64,000 nt of DNA from Methyloversatilis sp. XJ19-49 (GCF_024580145.1 NZ_JANINI010000007.1:1-64000); one strand, 5' to 3'; numbered from the stretch's first letter, positions 45,426 to 54,523 are shown. The notes: generated from the letters alone by a model not told the origin. Translations and numbers: made by a program.

Positions 45426-46886
45426 CTAGGCCTTGCGCGACGACGCTTCCAGCGCGATGCCGGCCAGCTGGGCGAAGGTCGCGAGGGCCTCCGTCGTGCC
45501 CGGACGCATCGCCGGGCGCACCGCAGCGCGATCGATGTACAGCAAGCCCACGACGTGACCGTGCGCGTTGATCGGCACCAGCACCTGGTGTCGCTGGCCC
45601 AACGCGGAGCGCAGGCGCGTGATGGACGGCAATCCCGGGGCGGGCACGTGTGACGCCTCGACGTCGATGACGCGTCCGTGATCGACCAGTTCGGTCAGCG
45701 CATCGCGCGCAGCGCCGGCGAGCAGGAAATTGAAGTGGCGCATCAGTTGCTGCGCGCCGCGGCCATGCGTGGCCCGGGCCGTCAGCTGCGAGCGGTTGGC
45801 GGTGACCAGTGCGAGCACGGCGCGGTCGGCGCCCAGCGAGCGGCCGGCGCCTTCGAGCGCCAGGTCGAGCACCGCGCCGGAAGCCGAGTGCGCGGCAATC
45901 AGCGCCACCATGCGGCGCGAAATGTCGAACTGCAGCGCCGGATCCGGGTCGGCCAGAATGTCCGGCGCCCCGGTTTCGTCTTCCTCGTCGGGACGCGCCG
46001 GCACCGGGATGCGCGCTGCGGCCTCTTCGCAACCGTAAAAGCCGGCCAGGCAGGCTGCTTCGCGCGCGTGCGCGGCGACCACCGGCGCAACGGCTGCCAC
46101 GTCCTGCCGCAACAGTTTCGCGTAGTCGCGCACGGCTTCACGCGCCTTTTCGCTTTGCCATCCGGCTTCGGCAGCACTGGCGAGCCGGTAGCTGGCGATC
46201 ACCAGCGCTTCGCGGCTGTCTGACCGCGCGGTGTCCACACAGGCGTTCGCCACCAGCCCGGGCAGCGTCCATTCGCGCGCCAGCAACTGGGTCAGCGAAC
46301 GCAGCCGGAAGCCAAGCACCTCGCTTTCGACCTTTTCCGGTACGGCAGCGGGCTTGCGCAGTGCGCGATCAAGCTGCTGACCCGCTTCCCCGGAGAAGCA
46401 CCAGAAGGCCAGTTCGCCGATGCGCGACAGCAGCGTCGCGATGAACACTTCTTCCGGCGAGGCGTCGCCGCGCACCGTGGCGGCATGCTTTGCATGGACG
46501 GCCGCATGAAAGCAGCGCGCCATTTCGGCGCTGACCCGGTCGCGTACGCCACCGGCCAGGAAAGCGTCGATCAGCGCGACAGAGATCGCGATGTTGCGCA
46601 CGGTGTCGAAGCCGAGCAGCACGATGGCGCGCGAAATGGTGTTGATACGGCTGCCTTCACCGTGGAAGAACACGGAATTGGCCATGCGCAGCACGCGCGC
46701 GGTCATGCCGGCATCGCGCAGGATGATGCGGCCGAGTGCCGACGTCGGACTGGCGTCGTTCTCCGCGACCTCGCCGATGGCGGCCAGCGTCGCGCTGAAG
46801 ATGGGCATGTCCTGATTGCGCAGCTTGTCCACCCAGACCTCGAGTGGATCGGTGGCAACGGGTGTGGCGCTCATATGCGTGTCCAT
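45426..46886 (-). CDS. HDOD-GAF signalling protein
   Basis: 486 residues. HDOD domain in the first ~270 residues (IFSATLAAIGEVAEND, RVLRMANSVFF, ISRAIVLLGFDTVRNIAIS), then an acidic linker (DEEDETGAPD) and a GAF-like domain (about 340-480) ending LVPINAHGHVVGLLYIDRAAVRPAM. There is no enzymatic output domain, so it probably acts by protein contact or ligand binding. A sigma-28-like promoter lies just upstream, linking it to the motility cascade despite being 37 kb from flhDC. Start ATG 46886 or 46874. Confidence 0.87.
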   Translation of the reverse strand: MDTHMSATPVATDPLEVWVDKLRNQDMPIFSATLAAIGEVAENDASPTSALGRIILRDAGMTARVLRMANSVFFHGEGSRINTISRAIVLLGFDTVRNIAISVALIDAFLAGGVRDRVSAEMARCFHAAVHAKHAATVRGDASPEEVFIATLLSRIGELAFWCFSGEAGQQLDRALRKPAAVPEKVESEVLGFRLRSLTQLLAREWTLPGLVANACVDTARSDSREALVIASYRLASAAEAGWQSEKAREAVRDYAKLLRQDVAAVAPVVAAHAREAACLAGFYGCEEAAARIPVPARPDEEDETGAPDILADPDPALQFDISRRMVALIAAHSASGAVLDLALEGAGRSLGADRAVLALVTANRSQLTARATHGRGAQQLMRHFNFLLAGAARDALTELVDHGRVIDVEASHVPAPGLPSITRLRSALGQRHQVLVPINAHGHVVGLLYIDRAAVRPAMRPGTTEALATFAQLAGIALEASSRKA

Positions 46887-46912
46887 TGCGGAAAAGTAGG
46901 GAACTCTTCCGG

Positions 46913-46940
46913 CTAACGGCGCGCAGCTGTGCTTTCTTGA
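46913..46940 (-). promoter_or_regulatory. Candidate sigma-28 promoter for the HDOD-GAF gene
   Basis: Minus-strand TCAAGAAA (46933-46940), 12 nt, then GCCGTTAG (46913-46920). The -10 differs from the motA -10 in one base. The element ends 26 nt before the ATG at 46886. Confidence 0.6.
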
Positions 46941-46951
46941 GCGAAGCTGAA

Positions 46952-46975
46952 GCCCGGCGCAGATCGCAGCCGGGC
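46952..46975 (-). terminator. Hairpin after the universal stress protein gene
   Basis: 7-bp stem GCCCGGC/GCCGGGC with a 10-nt loop, 10 bp past the stop codon on the minus strand; only TT follows. Confidence 0.45.
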
Positions 46976-46984
46976 AGACAACAG

Positions 46985-47410
46985 TTACCGGACCAGCAGC
47001 ACCGGCCGTTTCGAGTGATGCAGCACACCGCTGGCAATCGAGCCGAGCGCGAAGCTGGCGAGTGCGCCGTGACCGCGCCGACCCATGACGATCATTTCGC
47101 AGTCGTGCTGTTCGGCATAGCGGGCGATGGTTTCCGCCGGCGGACCGACGTGCAGGTGCAGGATGGGTTCGACCTTGGCATTGCGCAGTGTTTCCAGCGC
47201 AATGCGGGTCGCGTCCTCGCCTTCTTCGCGGTAGTAGTCGTTCAGCGCTTCACGGCTCACATGTTGCTGCAACAGGCCGCTGGGCACTGGCGCATGAACG
47301 AACAGCAGGTGAATTTCGGGCACGCTGGTGAAATGGGCGGACAGGCGCAGCACTTCGGTGGTGGCGCGCACGCCGTGTTCGGAACCATCGACGGCAAGCA
47401 GGATACGCAT
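46985..47410 (-). CDS. Universal stress protein (UspA family)
   Basis: 141 residues, one Usp domain. N-terminal ILLAVDGSEHG and the ATP-binding pattern GRRGHGALASFALGSIASG (G-x2-G-x9-G-S), so it should bind ATP. It follows the SafE-like gene after 28 bp and may be co-transcribed with it, next to the Fnr/hemN region. A second Usp gene lies at 61902. Confidence 0.93.
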   Translation of the reverse strand: MRILLAVDGSEHGVRATTEVLRLSAHFTSVPEIHLLFVHAPVPSGLLQQHVSREALNDYYREEGEDATRIALETLRNAKVEPILHLHVGPPAETIARYAEQHDCEMIVMGRRGHGALASFALGSIASGVLHHSKRPVLLVR

Positions 47411-47438
47411 GATGAAATCAGTCTGGTTGCAGGGACAC

Positions 47439-48164
47439 TCAAGTATGGCAGATGAGCCCGTTCCACAGCCCGTCGCCGAGGGTGGACGCGCGCGCCAGCC
47501 CGACCAGACCGAAGCCCAGCACCATCAGGCCGGCCACCCGGCGCAGCGCCGGATTGCGGGTGAGTGCGCGCAGCCGGGTCAGCAGCATGCCGGCCAGCAG
47601 CAGGTTGGGCAGCGTGCCCAGCCCGAAAGCCAGCATGATCAGCGCGCCGCTGGCCGGCGAGCCGGACAGCAGGGCCAGCCCGAGCATGCTGTAGACCATG
47701 CCGCACGGCAGAAAACCCCACAGCAGGCCGACGCCCAGCGCCTGCGCTGGCGTGCGCGCCGGCAGGAAACGGCCGGCGACAGGCTGGATGCGCGCCCACA
47801 AAGGGCGGCCGAGCGCCTCGATGGGCGCGAGCACCCGTGTGTAGCCGGTGAGGTACAGACCGAGCGCGATCATCATCAGATTGGCCAGCACATACAGCAC
47901 CGTCTGCAGCGGCAGCGCGCTGCCGGCCAGCAGGCCGACGCCGCCGATGCCGCCGGCAACCGCCCCGGCAAACGCATAGCTCGTGATACGGCCGGTGCTG
48001 TAGGCAAGGTGCAGCGAGAAAGCAGGCAAATGCGCGCGCCAGCCGGGCTTGCGGACCTGCGGCACGCCGGCGGATATCGCCGACACGATGCCGCCGCACA
48101 TGCCTGCGCAGTGCACGCCACCGAGCAGGCCGACCAGAAATACCGCGGCAAGACCGAGACTCAT
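47439..48164 (-). CDS. SafE/TauE-like membrane protein (UreH-domain type)
   Basis: 241 residues with about six TM helices. GGVHCAGMCGGI at the N-terminus and GLLWGFLPCGMVYS in the middle are the paired motifs of the sulfite-exporter/UreH-domain family that is often encoded beside cbb3-oxidase assembly and fnr genes. The paired Cys/Met-rich loops suggest copper or thiol handling in oxidase maturation, but transport substrate is unproven. hemN is 152 bp upstream. Confidence 0.86.
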   Translation of the reverse strand: MSLGLAAVFLVGLLGGVHCAGMCGGIVSAISAGVPQVRKPGWRAHLPAFSLHLAYSTGRITSYAFAGAVAGGIGGVGLLAGSALPLQTVLYVLANLMMIALGLYLTGYTRVLAPIEALGRPLWARIQPVAGRFLPARTPAQALGVGLLWGFLPCGMVYSMLGLALLSGSPASGALIMLAFGLGTLPNLLLAGMLLTRLRALTRNPALRRVAGLMVLGFGLVGLARASTLGDGLWNGLICHT

Positions 48165-48316
48165 GGGTAATCAATCACTTTTGAACGGGGACTTGGCGCG
48201 ATCGTGCGCCGCGCGCCGCGCGCATGCAAGGCGCCGCAGCGCACGCATCCGCCGGGGCCAGGCTGCTCACCGCATGCGCAGGGCAGGCGCGGCCAGGAAT
48301 CAAGGGAACACAGACG

Positions 48317-49702
48317 CTAGACGACCTTCGAGTAGCGGACTGTTTCCGAATCGAGGCGCAGATAACGGTCGAACACCATGCAGACGGCGCGCACCAGCAG
48401 GCGTCCGCGCGGCGTAATGCCGATCCAGTCCGGCTCGATGGTCAGCAGGCCGGCATCGGCCAGCTCCTGCAGTTCAGCCAGCTCCGGGGCGAAATACTTC
48501 TTGAAATCGATTGCGTAACTGCTTTCTATCGCTTCGATCGACAATTCGAAGTGGCACATCAGGGCGCCGATCACGGCGCTGCGCACACTGTCGTCGGCCG
48601 TCATGTCCAGACCGCGCATGACCGGCAGTTCACCGTCGTCAATCGATTTGGCCCAGCTTTCAAGCGTGCGGTGGTTCTGCGCGAAGCTTGCGCCGACGCG
48701 GGAAATGGCCGACACGCCGAGCCCGATCAGGTCACAGCCGGCATGCGTCGAATAGCCCTGGAAATTGCGCTGCAGCCGGCCGTGGCGTTGCGCCTGCGCG
48801 AGTTCGTCGTCGGGGCGGGCGAAGTGGTCCATGCCGACATGCACATAGCCGGCTTCGTGCAGGCGGTCGATCGCCAGCTTCAGCAGTTGCGGGCGCACGC
48901 TGACGTCCGGCAGCATGCTTTCGTCGATGCGCCGCTGCGGCATGAATTGCTTCGGCAGGTGGGCATAGTGATAGATGGCGACGCGATCCGGCGCCAGCCG
49001 TATCAGGGTGGCCAATGTGGCGTCGAAACTGTCGAGCGTCTGCCCCGGCAGACCGTAGATCAGGTCGACGCCGGATGACACGAAACCATTGGCGCGCGCC
49101 GCACGCAGCACGACTTCGGTCTCTTCCACGCTCTGCACGCGGTTCACCGCGCGCTGCACAACGGGGTCGAAGTCCTGTACGCCGATGCTGATCCGGTTGA
49201 AGCCGAGCGAACCCAGATGCGCGATGCGGGCGGCACTGACGCCGCGCGGATCCATTTCGATCGAGCACTGCGCCGAGTCGGCGATGCGGAAGTGGCTGCG
49301 CAGACCTTCGAACAGCCGGGTCATCTGCGCGTCGTTCAGGAAGGTGGGTGTGCCGCCGCCCAGGTGGAGCTGCGCCACCTCGCGACTGCCCCTGACCAGA
49401 GCTGCCTTCATCGCCAGTTCACGCAGCAGCATATCGACGTAGCTGTCGGCACGCGCGTGGTCCTTGGTGATGATCTTGTTGCAGGCGCAGTAGTAGCAGA
49501 TCGTGTCGCAGAACGGGATGTGGATGTAGATCGACAGCGGCCCGGCCGCTGCATTGCGCGCCTCGAGCCGCGCCCCGTGCGCCCGGGCGTCGTGCGAAAA
49601 GTTGAAGCGATCGGCCGTCGGATAAGAGGTGTAGCGCGGGCCGGGCACATCAAAACGCCGCATCAGTTGCGGGTCGAACACGAGTTCTTTTGCGACATTC
49701 AT
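48317..49702 (-). CDS. hemN: Oxygen-independent coproporphyrinogen III oxidase
   Basis: Radical SAM enzyme making protoporphyrinogen IX without oxygen. 461 residues. Cluster ligands Cys65, Cys69 and Cys72 in PFCDTICYYCAC with the extra Cys74; HLGGGTPTFL and EMDPRGVS are conserved. C-terminal HemN domain present, which supports true HemN over HemW. Divergent from fnr with an FNR box in the 73-bp gap, so it is probably induced under low oxygen. Confidence 0.95.
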   Translation of the reverse strand: MNVAKELVFDPQLMRRFDVPGPRYTSYPTADRFNFSHDARAHGARLEARNAAAGPLSIYIHIPFCDTICYYCACNKIITKDHARADSYVDMLLRELAMKAALVRGSREVAQLHLGGGTPTFLNDAQMTRLFEGLRSHFRIADSAQCSIEMDPRGVSAARIAHLGSLGFNRISIGVQDFDPVVQRAVNRVQSVEETEVVLRAARANGFVSSGVDLIYGLPGQTLDSFDATLATLIRLAPDRVAIYHYAHLPKQFMPQRRIDESMLPDVSVRPQLLKLAIDRLHEAGYVHVGMDHFARPDDELAQAQRHGRLQRNFQGYSTHAGCDLIGLGVSAISRVGASFAQNHRTLESWAKSIDDGELPVMRGLDMTADDSVRSAVIGALMCHFELSIEAIESSYAIDFKKYFAPELAELQELADAGLLTIEPDWIGITPRGRLLVRAVCMVFDRYLRLDSETVRYSKVV

Positions 49703-49759
49703 GATTTATTGGCACACTTTGCGGTGCGTCCATCATGCAAGCGCGCCCCCCACCGCGCA

Positions 49760-49773
49760 TTGATCAACGTCAA
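49760..49773. promoter_or_regulatory. FNR box between hemN and fnr
   Basis: TTGATCAACGTCAA matches the consensus TTGAT-N4-ATCAA in nine of ten positions. The centre is 64 bp from the hemN ATG, which would fit a box at about -41.5 of a hemN promoter with a short leader. The right edge is 2 nt from the fnr ATG, a position expected to repress fnr. Confidence 0.75.
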
Positions 49774-49775
49774 TA

Positions 49776-50510
49776 ATGAGCAGCGTCCCGATACCCATCA
49801 CGTCACACGGTCTTCAAGTGGCCTGTTCGGCTTGCAATCTGCGCGAGCTGTGCATGCCGGTCGGCCTGTCGGAACAGGAAATCGAACGTGTCGACGAACT
49901 GGTCGGCACGCGCCGCAAGGTGGCGCGCGGCATGCCTCTCTACCTGTCCGGCGAGCCCTTCCAGTCGCTGTTCGCCATCCGCACCGGTTTTTTCAAGACC
50001 GAAGTCGTGTCGGAAGACGGCCGCGAGCAGGTAACCGGCTTCCAGATGGCGGGCGAGCTGATGGGACTGGACGGCATCGGCACCGGTCAGCACAACTGCG
50101 ACGCCCGTGCGCTGGAAGACAGCGAGGTGTGCGTCATCCCGTTCAACCGTCTGTCGGAACTGTCGCGCGAAATCGACACCTTGCAGCATCACTTCCACAA
50201 GGTGATGAGCCGCGAAATCGTGCGCGACCAGAGCGTGATGATGCTGCTCGGCACGATGCGCGCCGAAGAACGCCTGGCCGCCTTCCTGGTGAATCTGTCG
50301 CAGCGTTTTGTGTCGCGCGGCTATTCGGCGACCGAATTCAACCTGCGCATGACGCGCGAGGAAATCGGCTCCTACCTCGGCCTCAAGCTCGAAACCGTCA
50401 GCCGCGGCCTGTCGCGCCTGCAGGACGAAGGGCTGCTGTCGGTCAGCAACAAGAACATCCGCATCCACAAGCTTGACGACCTGAAGAAGGCGATGAGCCC
50501 GCGGTGTTGA
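49776..50510 (+). CDS. fnr: Oxygen-sensing transcriptional regulator FNR
   Basis: CRP/FNR-family regulator active when its [4Fe-4S] cluster is intact. 244 residues. Ligands Cys17, Cys20, Cys26 (CSACNLRELC) and Cys108 (HNCDARAL). The sensor domain is followed by a C-terminal HTH with TREEIGSYLGLKLETVSRGLSRL, whose E--SR recognition pattern is FNR-like. No Shine-Dalgarno precedes the ATG; an FNR box occupies that space. It is followed by a heptamer repeat and inverted repeat. Confidence 0.95.
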   Translation: MSSVPIPITSHGLQVACSACNLRELCMPVGLSEQEIERVDELVGTRRKVARGMPLYLSGEPFQSLFAIRTGFFKTEVVSEDGREQVTGFQMAGELMGLDGIGTGQHNCDARALEDSEVCVIPFNRLSELSREIDTLQHHFHKVMSREIVRDQSVMMLLGTMRAEERLAAFLVNLSQRFVSRGYSATEFNLRMTREEIGSYLGLKLETVSRGLSRLQDEGLLSVSNKNIRIHKLDDLKKAMSPRC

Positions 50511-50600
50511 GGTTCAAGGTTCAAGGTTCAAGGTTCAAGGTTCAAGGTTCGGAGTGCAACGCTCTTCGGGGTTTCCTTGCACCTTTTACCTTGAACCTCA
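50508..50600. repeat. Heptamer tandem repeat with inverted copy after fnr
   Basis: GGTTCAA repeated 5.7 times (50511-50550) starting at the fnr stop. An inverted copy ACCTTGAACCTCA (50588-50600) pairs perfectly over 13 bp with 50508-50520. An inner GTGCAA/TTGCAC pair (50554-50559, 50577-50582) can form a second stem. It may act as an fnr terminator, and the repeat number could vary by slippage. Confidence 0.85.
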
Positions 50601-50612
50601 TTCCATGCATTC

Positions 50613-50662
50613 CGGTGCTGGAGACCTTCACCCGCATGCGCGGGTGAAGGTCTCCAGCACCG
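50613..50662. repeat. 23-bp-arm perfect palindrome over the miaA stop codon
   Basis: Arms 50613-50635 and 50640-50662 are exact complements with a 4-nt ATGC centre. One arm encodes the last miaA codons and the stop lies in the other. On RNA this is an extremely stable hairpin; no T-run follows. Confidence 0.88.
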
Positions 50663-51569
50663 CATCCGCAGCGTCGGCGCGGCAGCAGTCGATGCGCTGA
50701 TCGATCTGCATCGAGCGCAGCCATGTGATCTGGCGCTTGGCGAGCTGACGGGTGGCGTAGATGCCGGTGTCGCGCATGTCGGCGGCGTCGATGTCGCCTT
50801 CGAGGTGGTTCCAGACCTGCCGGTAGCCGACGCAGCGCATCGACGGCAGGCCGGCGTCGAGCACGTACTTGTCGCGCAGCCTGCGCACTTCGTCCACCAG
50901 CCCCTGCTCCAGCATCGCGTCGAAGCGCGCCTCGATGCGCCGGTGCAGCCAGGCGCGATCCGAAGGTTCGAGTGACAGCACGGTCATCGGCGGCAGCGGC
51001 GCATCGACTTCACGCCGCGCGTAGCTTTCGGCCAGCGGCCGGCCGGTCAGCGTGACGATTTCCAGCGCGCGCTGGATGCGCTGCGCGTCGTTGGGCTTGA
51101 GACGGAAGGCGGCGTCCGGGTCGCGCGCGGCCAACTCGGCGTGCAGTGCCGGCCAGCCCTGTTGTGCGGCACGGCAATCGATATCAGCCCGCAGGGCGGC
51201 GTCGGCCTCCGGCAGGTCGGACAGGCCGTCACGCAGCGCCTTGATGTACAGCATGGTGCCACCGGCCAGCAGGGGAATGTTGCCGCGCGCCTGGATGGCG
51301 GCGATCAGCGTGCGTGCGTCGGCGGCAAAGCGCGCGGCCGAATACGCCTCCTGCGGCGACACGATGTCGATCAGATGGTGCGGGCACAGCGTCCGCTCTT
51401 CCGGCGTCGGCTTGGCGGTGCCGATATCCATGTCGCGGAACACCAGCGCCGAATCGACGCTGACCAGTTCGACCGGCAGTGCGCGCGCAATGCGGGCGAC
51501 CGCCGCGGTCTTGCCGCTGGCGGTCGGACCGAGCAGCACCAACACGGGTGCGGTGGGGGCGGCGGGCAC
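50628..51569 (-). CDS. miaA: tRNA dimethylallyltransferase
   Basis: Adds dimethylallyl to N6 of A37 in tRNAs reading UNN codons. 313 residues. P-loop [11 protein letters not shown], then [17 protein letters not shown] and [12 protein letters not shown]. The start is GTG 51569, two bases after the mutL stop; a longer frame upstream overlaps mutL. The C-terminal codons ETFTRACG lie in a perfect palindrome. The mutL-miaA order is widely conserved in proteobacteria. Confidence 0.95.
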   Translation of the reverse strand: MPAAPTAPVLVLLGPTASGKTAAVARIARALPVELVSVDSALVFRDMDIGTAKPTPEERTLCPHHLIDIVSPQEAYSAARFAADARTLIAAIQARGNIPLLAGGTMLYIKALRDGLSDLPEADAALRADIDCRAAQQGWPALHAELAARDPDAAFRLKPNDAQRIQRALEIVTLTGRPLAESYARREVDAPLPPMTVLSLEPSDRAWLHRRIEARFDAMLEQGLVDEVRRLRDKYVLDAGLPSMRCVGYRQVWNHLEGDIDAADMRDTGIYATRQLAKRQITWLRSMQIDQRIDCCRADAADAVLETFTRACG

Positions 51570-51571
51570 GG

Positions 51572-53329
51572 TCAGCGGCCGCGCATGAACAGGCGGTCCA
51601 GCTCGCCCATGGTGAGCTGGACCCAGGTCGGGCGGCCGTGATTGCACTGGTCGGCGCGCTCGCAGGCTTCCATGTCGCGCAGCAGCGCGTTCATTTCCGG
51701 CAGCGCCAGCAGACGGTTGGCACGCACCGCGCCATGGCAGGCCATCGTCGCGAGCAGTTCATTGCGCCGGCGCTCGACCACCTGGCTGGCTGGCGCCTCG
51801 CGCAACTCTTCCAGCAGCGCGCGCAACAGCGCGGCGGTATCGGCGCGCGCCAGAAGCGCCGGTACGGCACGCACCATCAATTCGTTCGGCCCGGCCTGGC
51901 CGATATCGAAGCCGAGCTTTTCGAGCACGTCGGCGTACTCGAAGGCGGTCGCCACCTCGCGCGCACTCATCGACAGCATGGCCGGAATCAGCAGCCGCTG
52001 TACGGCCGGCGCGCCCTCGAGCACCTTCTTCAACTGTTCGTACAGGATGCGTTCGTGCGCCGCGTGCATATCCACCAGCACCAGGCCGGCGCTGTTCTGG
52101 GCCAGCACATACACGCCCTGCAACTGGGCGAGCGCAAAGCCGAGCGGTGGACCGGACTCGGTCGGCAGGTCCGCCAGGCCCGCAGCCACCGCATTCGGCG
52201 CGTGGGCCAGACCGTCGGATCGAACGAAATCGAAGTAGCGCGCCAGCGGTTGCTCGACGCCCCGACCCTGCTGCATCGGCCAGCCGGATTGCAACGGCGG
52301 CGATTGGAAGGCATCCGCACCGCCCGCATGTGCAGTGACCTGCTCGGCCATCTGCGTCGACAGCGCCAGTGCGCGCTCGACCGCGTGGAACACGAACTGG
52401 TGAATGCCGCGCGCCTCGCGAAAGCGCACTTCGGTCTTGGCCGGATGCACGTTCACATCGACCGCGCGCGGATCGAGTTCGATGAACACGACGTACGCCG
52501 GGTGGCGCGCACCGTGCAGCACGTCGGCGTAGGCCTCGCGCAGCGCGTGCGCGAGCAGGCGGTCGCGCACGAAACGGCCATTGACGAAGCAGTACTGGGC
52601 GTCGCGCCCGGCGCGCGAAAACGCCGGCTGGGCGACGAAGCCCGATATCCGGAGCGTGCCGGCATCGGCCTCGACCGGGCGCGCATGCTGCATGAACTCG
52701 TCGCCGAGCAGCGCACGCACGCGGCTTGCCATGTCGGCCACCGGCAGGCGCTGCGTGACGCGACCGTTGTGCTGCAGCTGGAAGGCGACCTGCGGCACCG
52801 ACAGCGCGATGCGCCGGAACACGTCGTCGCAGTGGCCGTACTCGGTCTGTTCGGTGCGCAGGAACTTGCGCCGGGCCGGAGTGTTGTAATAGAGGTCGGC
52901 GACGTCGACCACGGTGCCGGCATCGAGTGCGGCAGGTTCCGGCGCGCTGCCGGCATCGATCCGCCAGGCGTGCGGCGAACCGGTCTGCCGGCTGGTGATG
53001 ACCACCCGGGCCACACTGGCGATCGACGCCAGTGCCTCGCCGCGGAAACCCATGGTGGCCACCGCTTCGAGATCGTCGAGCGAGGCGATCTTGGAGGTGG
53101 CATGCCGGGCCAGCGCCAGCGGCAGGTCTTCCGGCGGCATGCCGCAGCCGTCGTCAGCCACCCGCAGGCGCTTCACCCCACCGGCTTCAAGCTGCACGCG
53201 GATGTCGCGGCTGCCGGCGTCGAGACTGTTTTCCAGCAATTCCTTCAGCACCGACGCGGGGCGCTCGACCACCTCGCCGGCGGCAATCTGGCTGATCAGG
53301 AGGTCGGGCAGCAGCTGGATCGAAGGCAT
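51572..53329 (-). CDS. mutL: DNA mismatch repair protein MutL (endonuclease type)
   Basis: 585 residues. GHKL ATPase at the N-terminus: [20 protein letters not shown] (catalytic Glu33), ADDGCGMP and [10 protein letters not shown]. The C-terminal dimerisation domain carries [12 protein letters not shown] (the DQHA-x2-E-x4-E metal motif) near residue 420 and QCNHGRPT near the end, the signs of a nicking MutL as in bacteria without MutH. Divergent from dedA by 89 bp and followed at once by miaA. Confidence 0.96.
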   Translation of the reverse strand: MPSIQLLPDLLISQIAAGEVVERPASVLKELLENSLDAGSRDIRVQLEAGGVKRLRVADDGCGMPPEDLPLALARHATSKIASLDDLEAVATMGFRGEALASIASVARVVITSRQTGSPHAWRIDAGSAPEPAALDAGTVVDVADLYYNTPARRKFLRTEQTEYGHCDDVFRRIALSVPQVAFQLQHNGRVTQRLPVADMASRVRALLGDEFMQHARPVEADAGTLRISGFVAQPAFSRAGRDAQYCFVNGRFVRDRLLAHALREAYADVLHGARHPAYVVFIELDPRAVDVNVHPAKTEVRFREARGIHQFVFHAVERALALSTQMAEQVTAHAGGADAFQSPPLQSGWPMQQGRGVEQPLARYFDFVRSDGLAHAPNAVAAGLADLPTESGPPLGFALAQLQGVYVLAQNSAGLVLVDMHAAHERILYEQLKKVLEGAPAVQRLLIPAMLSMSAREVATAFEYADVLEKLGFDIGQAGPNELMVRAVPALLARADTAALLRALLEELREAPASQVVERRRNELLATMACHGAVRANRLLALPEMNALLRDMEACERADQCNHGRPTWVQLTMGELDRLFMRGR

Positions 53330-53418
53330 GCGCAGGCACAGAACAGGGGCGGGCGTCGATTTTACGGGCCGTCACAGGCATCCGCTATCATCCGGGCTCG
53401 AATTCAACGCGACGCACC

Positions 53419-54075
53419 ATGGAACTGCTCACCACCTTCATCGACATCATGCTGCACCTGGACAAGCATCTGGCCATGCTGGTCGCACAGTACGGTGCCT
53501 GGGTCTACGCCATCCTTTTCCTCATCGTGTTCTGTGAAACCGGTCTGGTGGTGACGCCCTTCCTGCCCGGCGATTCGCTGCTGTTCGTCGCCGGTGCGAT
53601 CGCTGCGGCCGGCGGCATGCACATCGGCCTGCTGATCGTGCTGCTGATCATCGCAGCCGTGCTGGGCGACGCGGTGAATTACGCGGTGGGCGCCTGGTGC
53701 GGCCCGCGGGTGTTCAAGTGGGAAAATTCGCGTTTCTTCAATCGCACGGCGTTCGATCGCACACATGCGTTCTACGAGAAGCACGGCGGCAAGACCATCA
53801 TCATCGCGCGCTTCATGCCGCTGATCCGCACCTTTGCGCCCTTCGTGGCCGGTGTGGCGCAGATGAGCTACCCGCGCTTCGCGATGTTCAACATCACGGG
53901 CGCCATCATCTGGGTGGTGTCGCTGGCGCTGGCCGGTTACTGGTTCGGCAATCTGCCCTGGGTGAAGGAAAACCTGACGCTGGTGATTCTGGCGATCATC
54001 GCGATATCGCTCGCACCCCTGGCAGTCGCATGGGTGCGCGCGAAGTTCGGGCCGGCTTCGGGAAATCCAGTCTGA
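53419..54075 (+). CDS. DedA family membrane protein
   Basis: 218 residues, five to six hydrophobic segments. Signatures FCETGLVVTPFLPGDSLLF, ARFMPLIRTFAPFVAGVAQM (conserved Arg pair) and GAIIWV. DedA proteins are undecaprenyl-phosphate or lipid flippase relatives needed for membrane homeostasis. Its last 80 bp overlap the convergent hypothetical gene. Confidence 0.93.
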   Translation: MELLTTFIDIMLHLDKHLAMLVAQYGAWVYAILFLIVFCETGLVVTPFLPGDSLLFVAGAIAAAGGMHIGLLIVLLIIAAVLGDAVNYAVGAWCGPRVFKWENSRFFNRTAFDRTHAFYEKHGGKTIIIARFMPLIRTFAPFVAGVAQMSYPRFAMFNITGAIIWVVSLALAGYWFGNLPWVKENLTLVILAIIAISLAPLAVAWVRAKFGPASGNPV

Positions 54076-54523
54076 TGCGCGGCCAGCAGGCTTCGAGCGC
54101 GAAACTGTAGCGTTCGGCGCCCGCCACGATGACCACCACACCGGCGCGTTGCACGTCGGCCAGCAGACGCTCGGCGCGCAGACTGGCCACTCCGCCGCCG
54201 ACCCGGCCGAACGCGCCCTCGGCGCCATCCCCCAGATGAAGATAGAGCAGAGCAGCCTGGCGGCGCGCCTGCTGCAGCGACGGTCGCCACTGTTCGGCGC
54301 TGATCGGCTCGTCGTTGGCCGCCTCGAGTTCAACGCGCATCAGCGGCTGGTCACGCAACCGGGCGAGCGCCATCGCCAGCGCATCGCACTGGACGTCGCG
54401 CCCGCCGCACAGCAGCACGCCGCCGTGGTCGGCCCGCATCAGGGTGCGCAGCAGCTGGCCGAAGCGACGGCTGCCTGCCTTGACGCCCGGAGCGCGCACA
54501 CGCTCGAGTTGTTCCATTTTCAT
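53996..54523 (-). CDS. Conserved-looking hypothetical protein with NTPase-like pattern
   Basis: 175 residues with host-like GC-rich third positions. A strand-helix pattern FGQLLRTLMRADHGGVLLCG, then RRQAALLYLHLGDGAEG and AGVVVIVAGAERYSF resembles a Rossmann or AAA-like fold without a Walker A lysine. I cannot name the family. The start may be ATG 54523 or 54517; neither has a Shine-Dalgarno. It overlaps dedA by 80 bp tail to tail and is divergent from the lipoprotein gene. Confidence 0.6.
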   Translation of the reverse strand: MKMEQLERVRAPGVKAGSRRFGQLLRTLMRADHGGVLLCGGRDVQCDALAMALARLRDQPLMRVELEAANDEPISAEQWRPSLQQARRQAALLYLHLGDGAEGAFGRVGGGVASLRAERLLADVQRAGVVVIVAGAERYSFALEACWPRIRLDFPKPARTSRAPMRLPGVRAISR

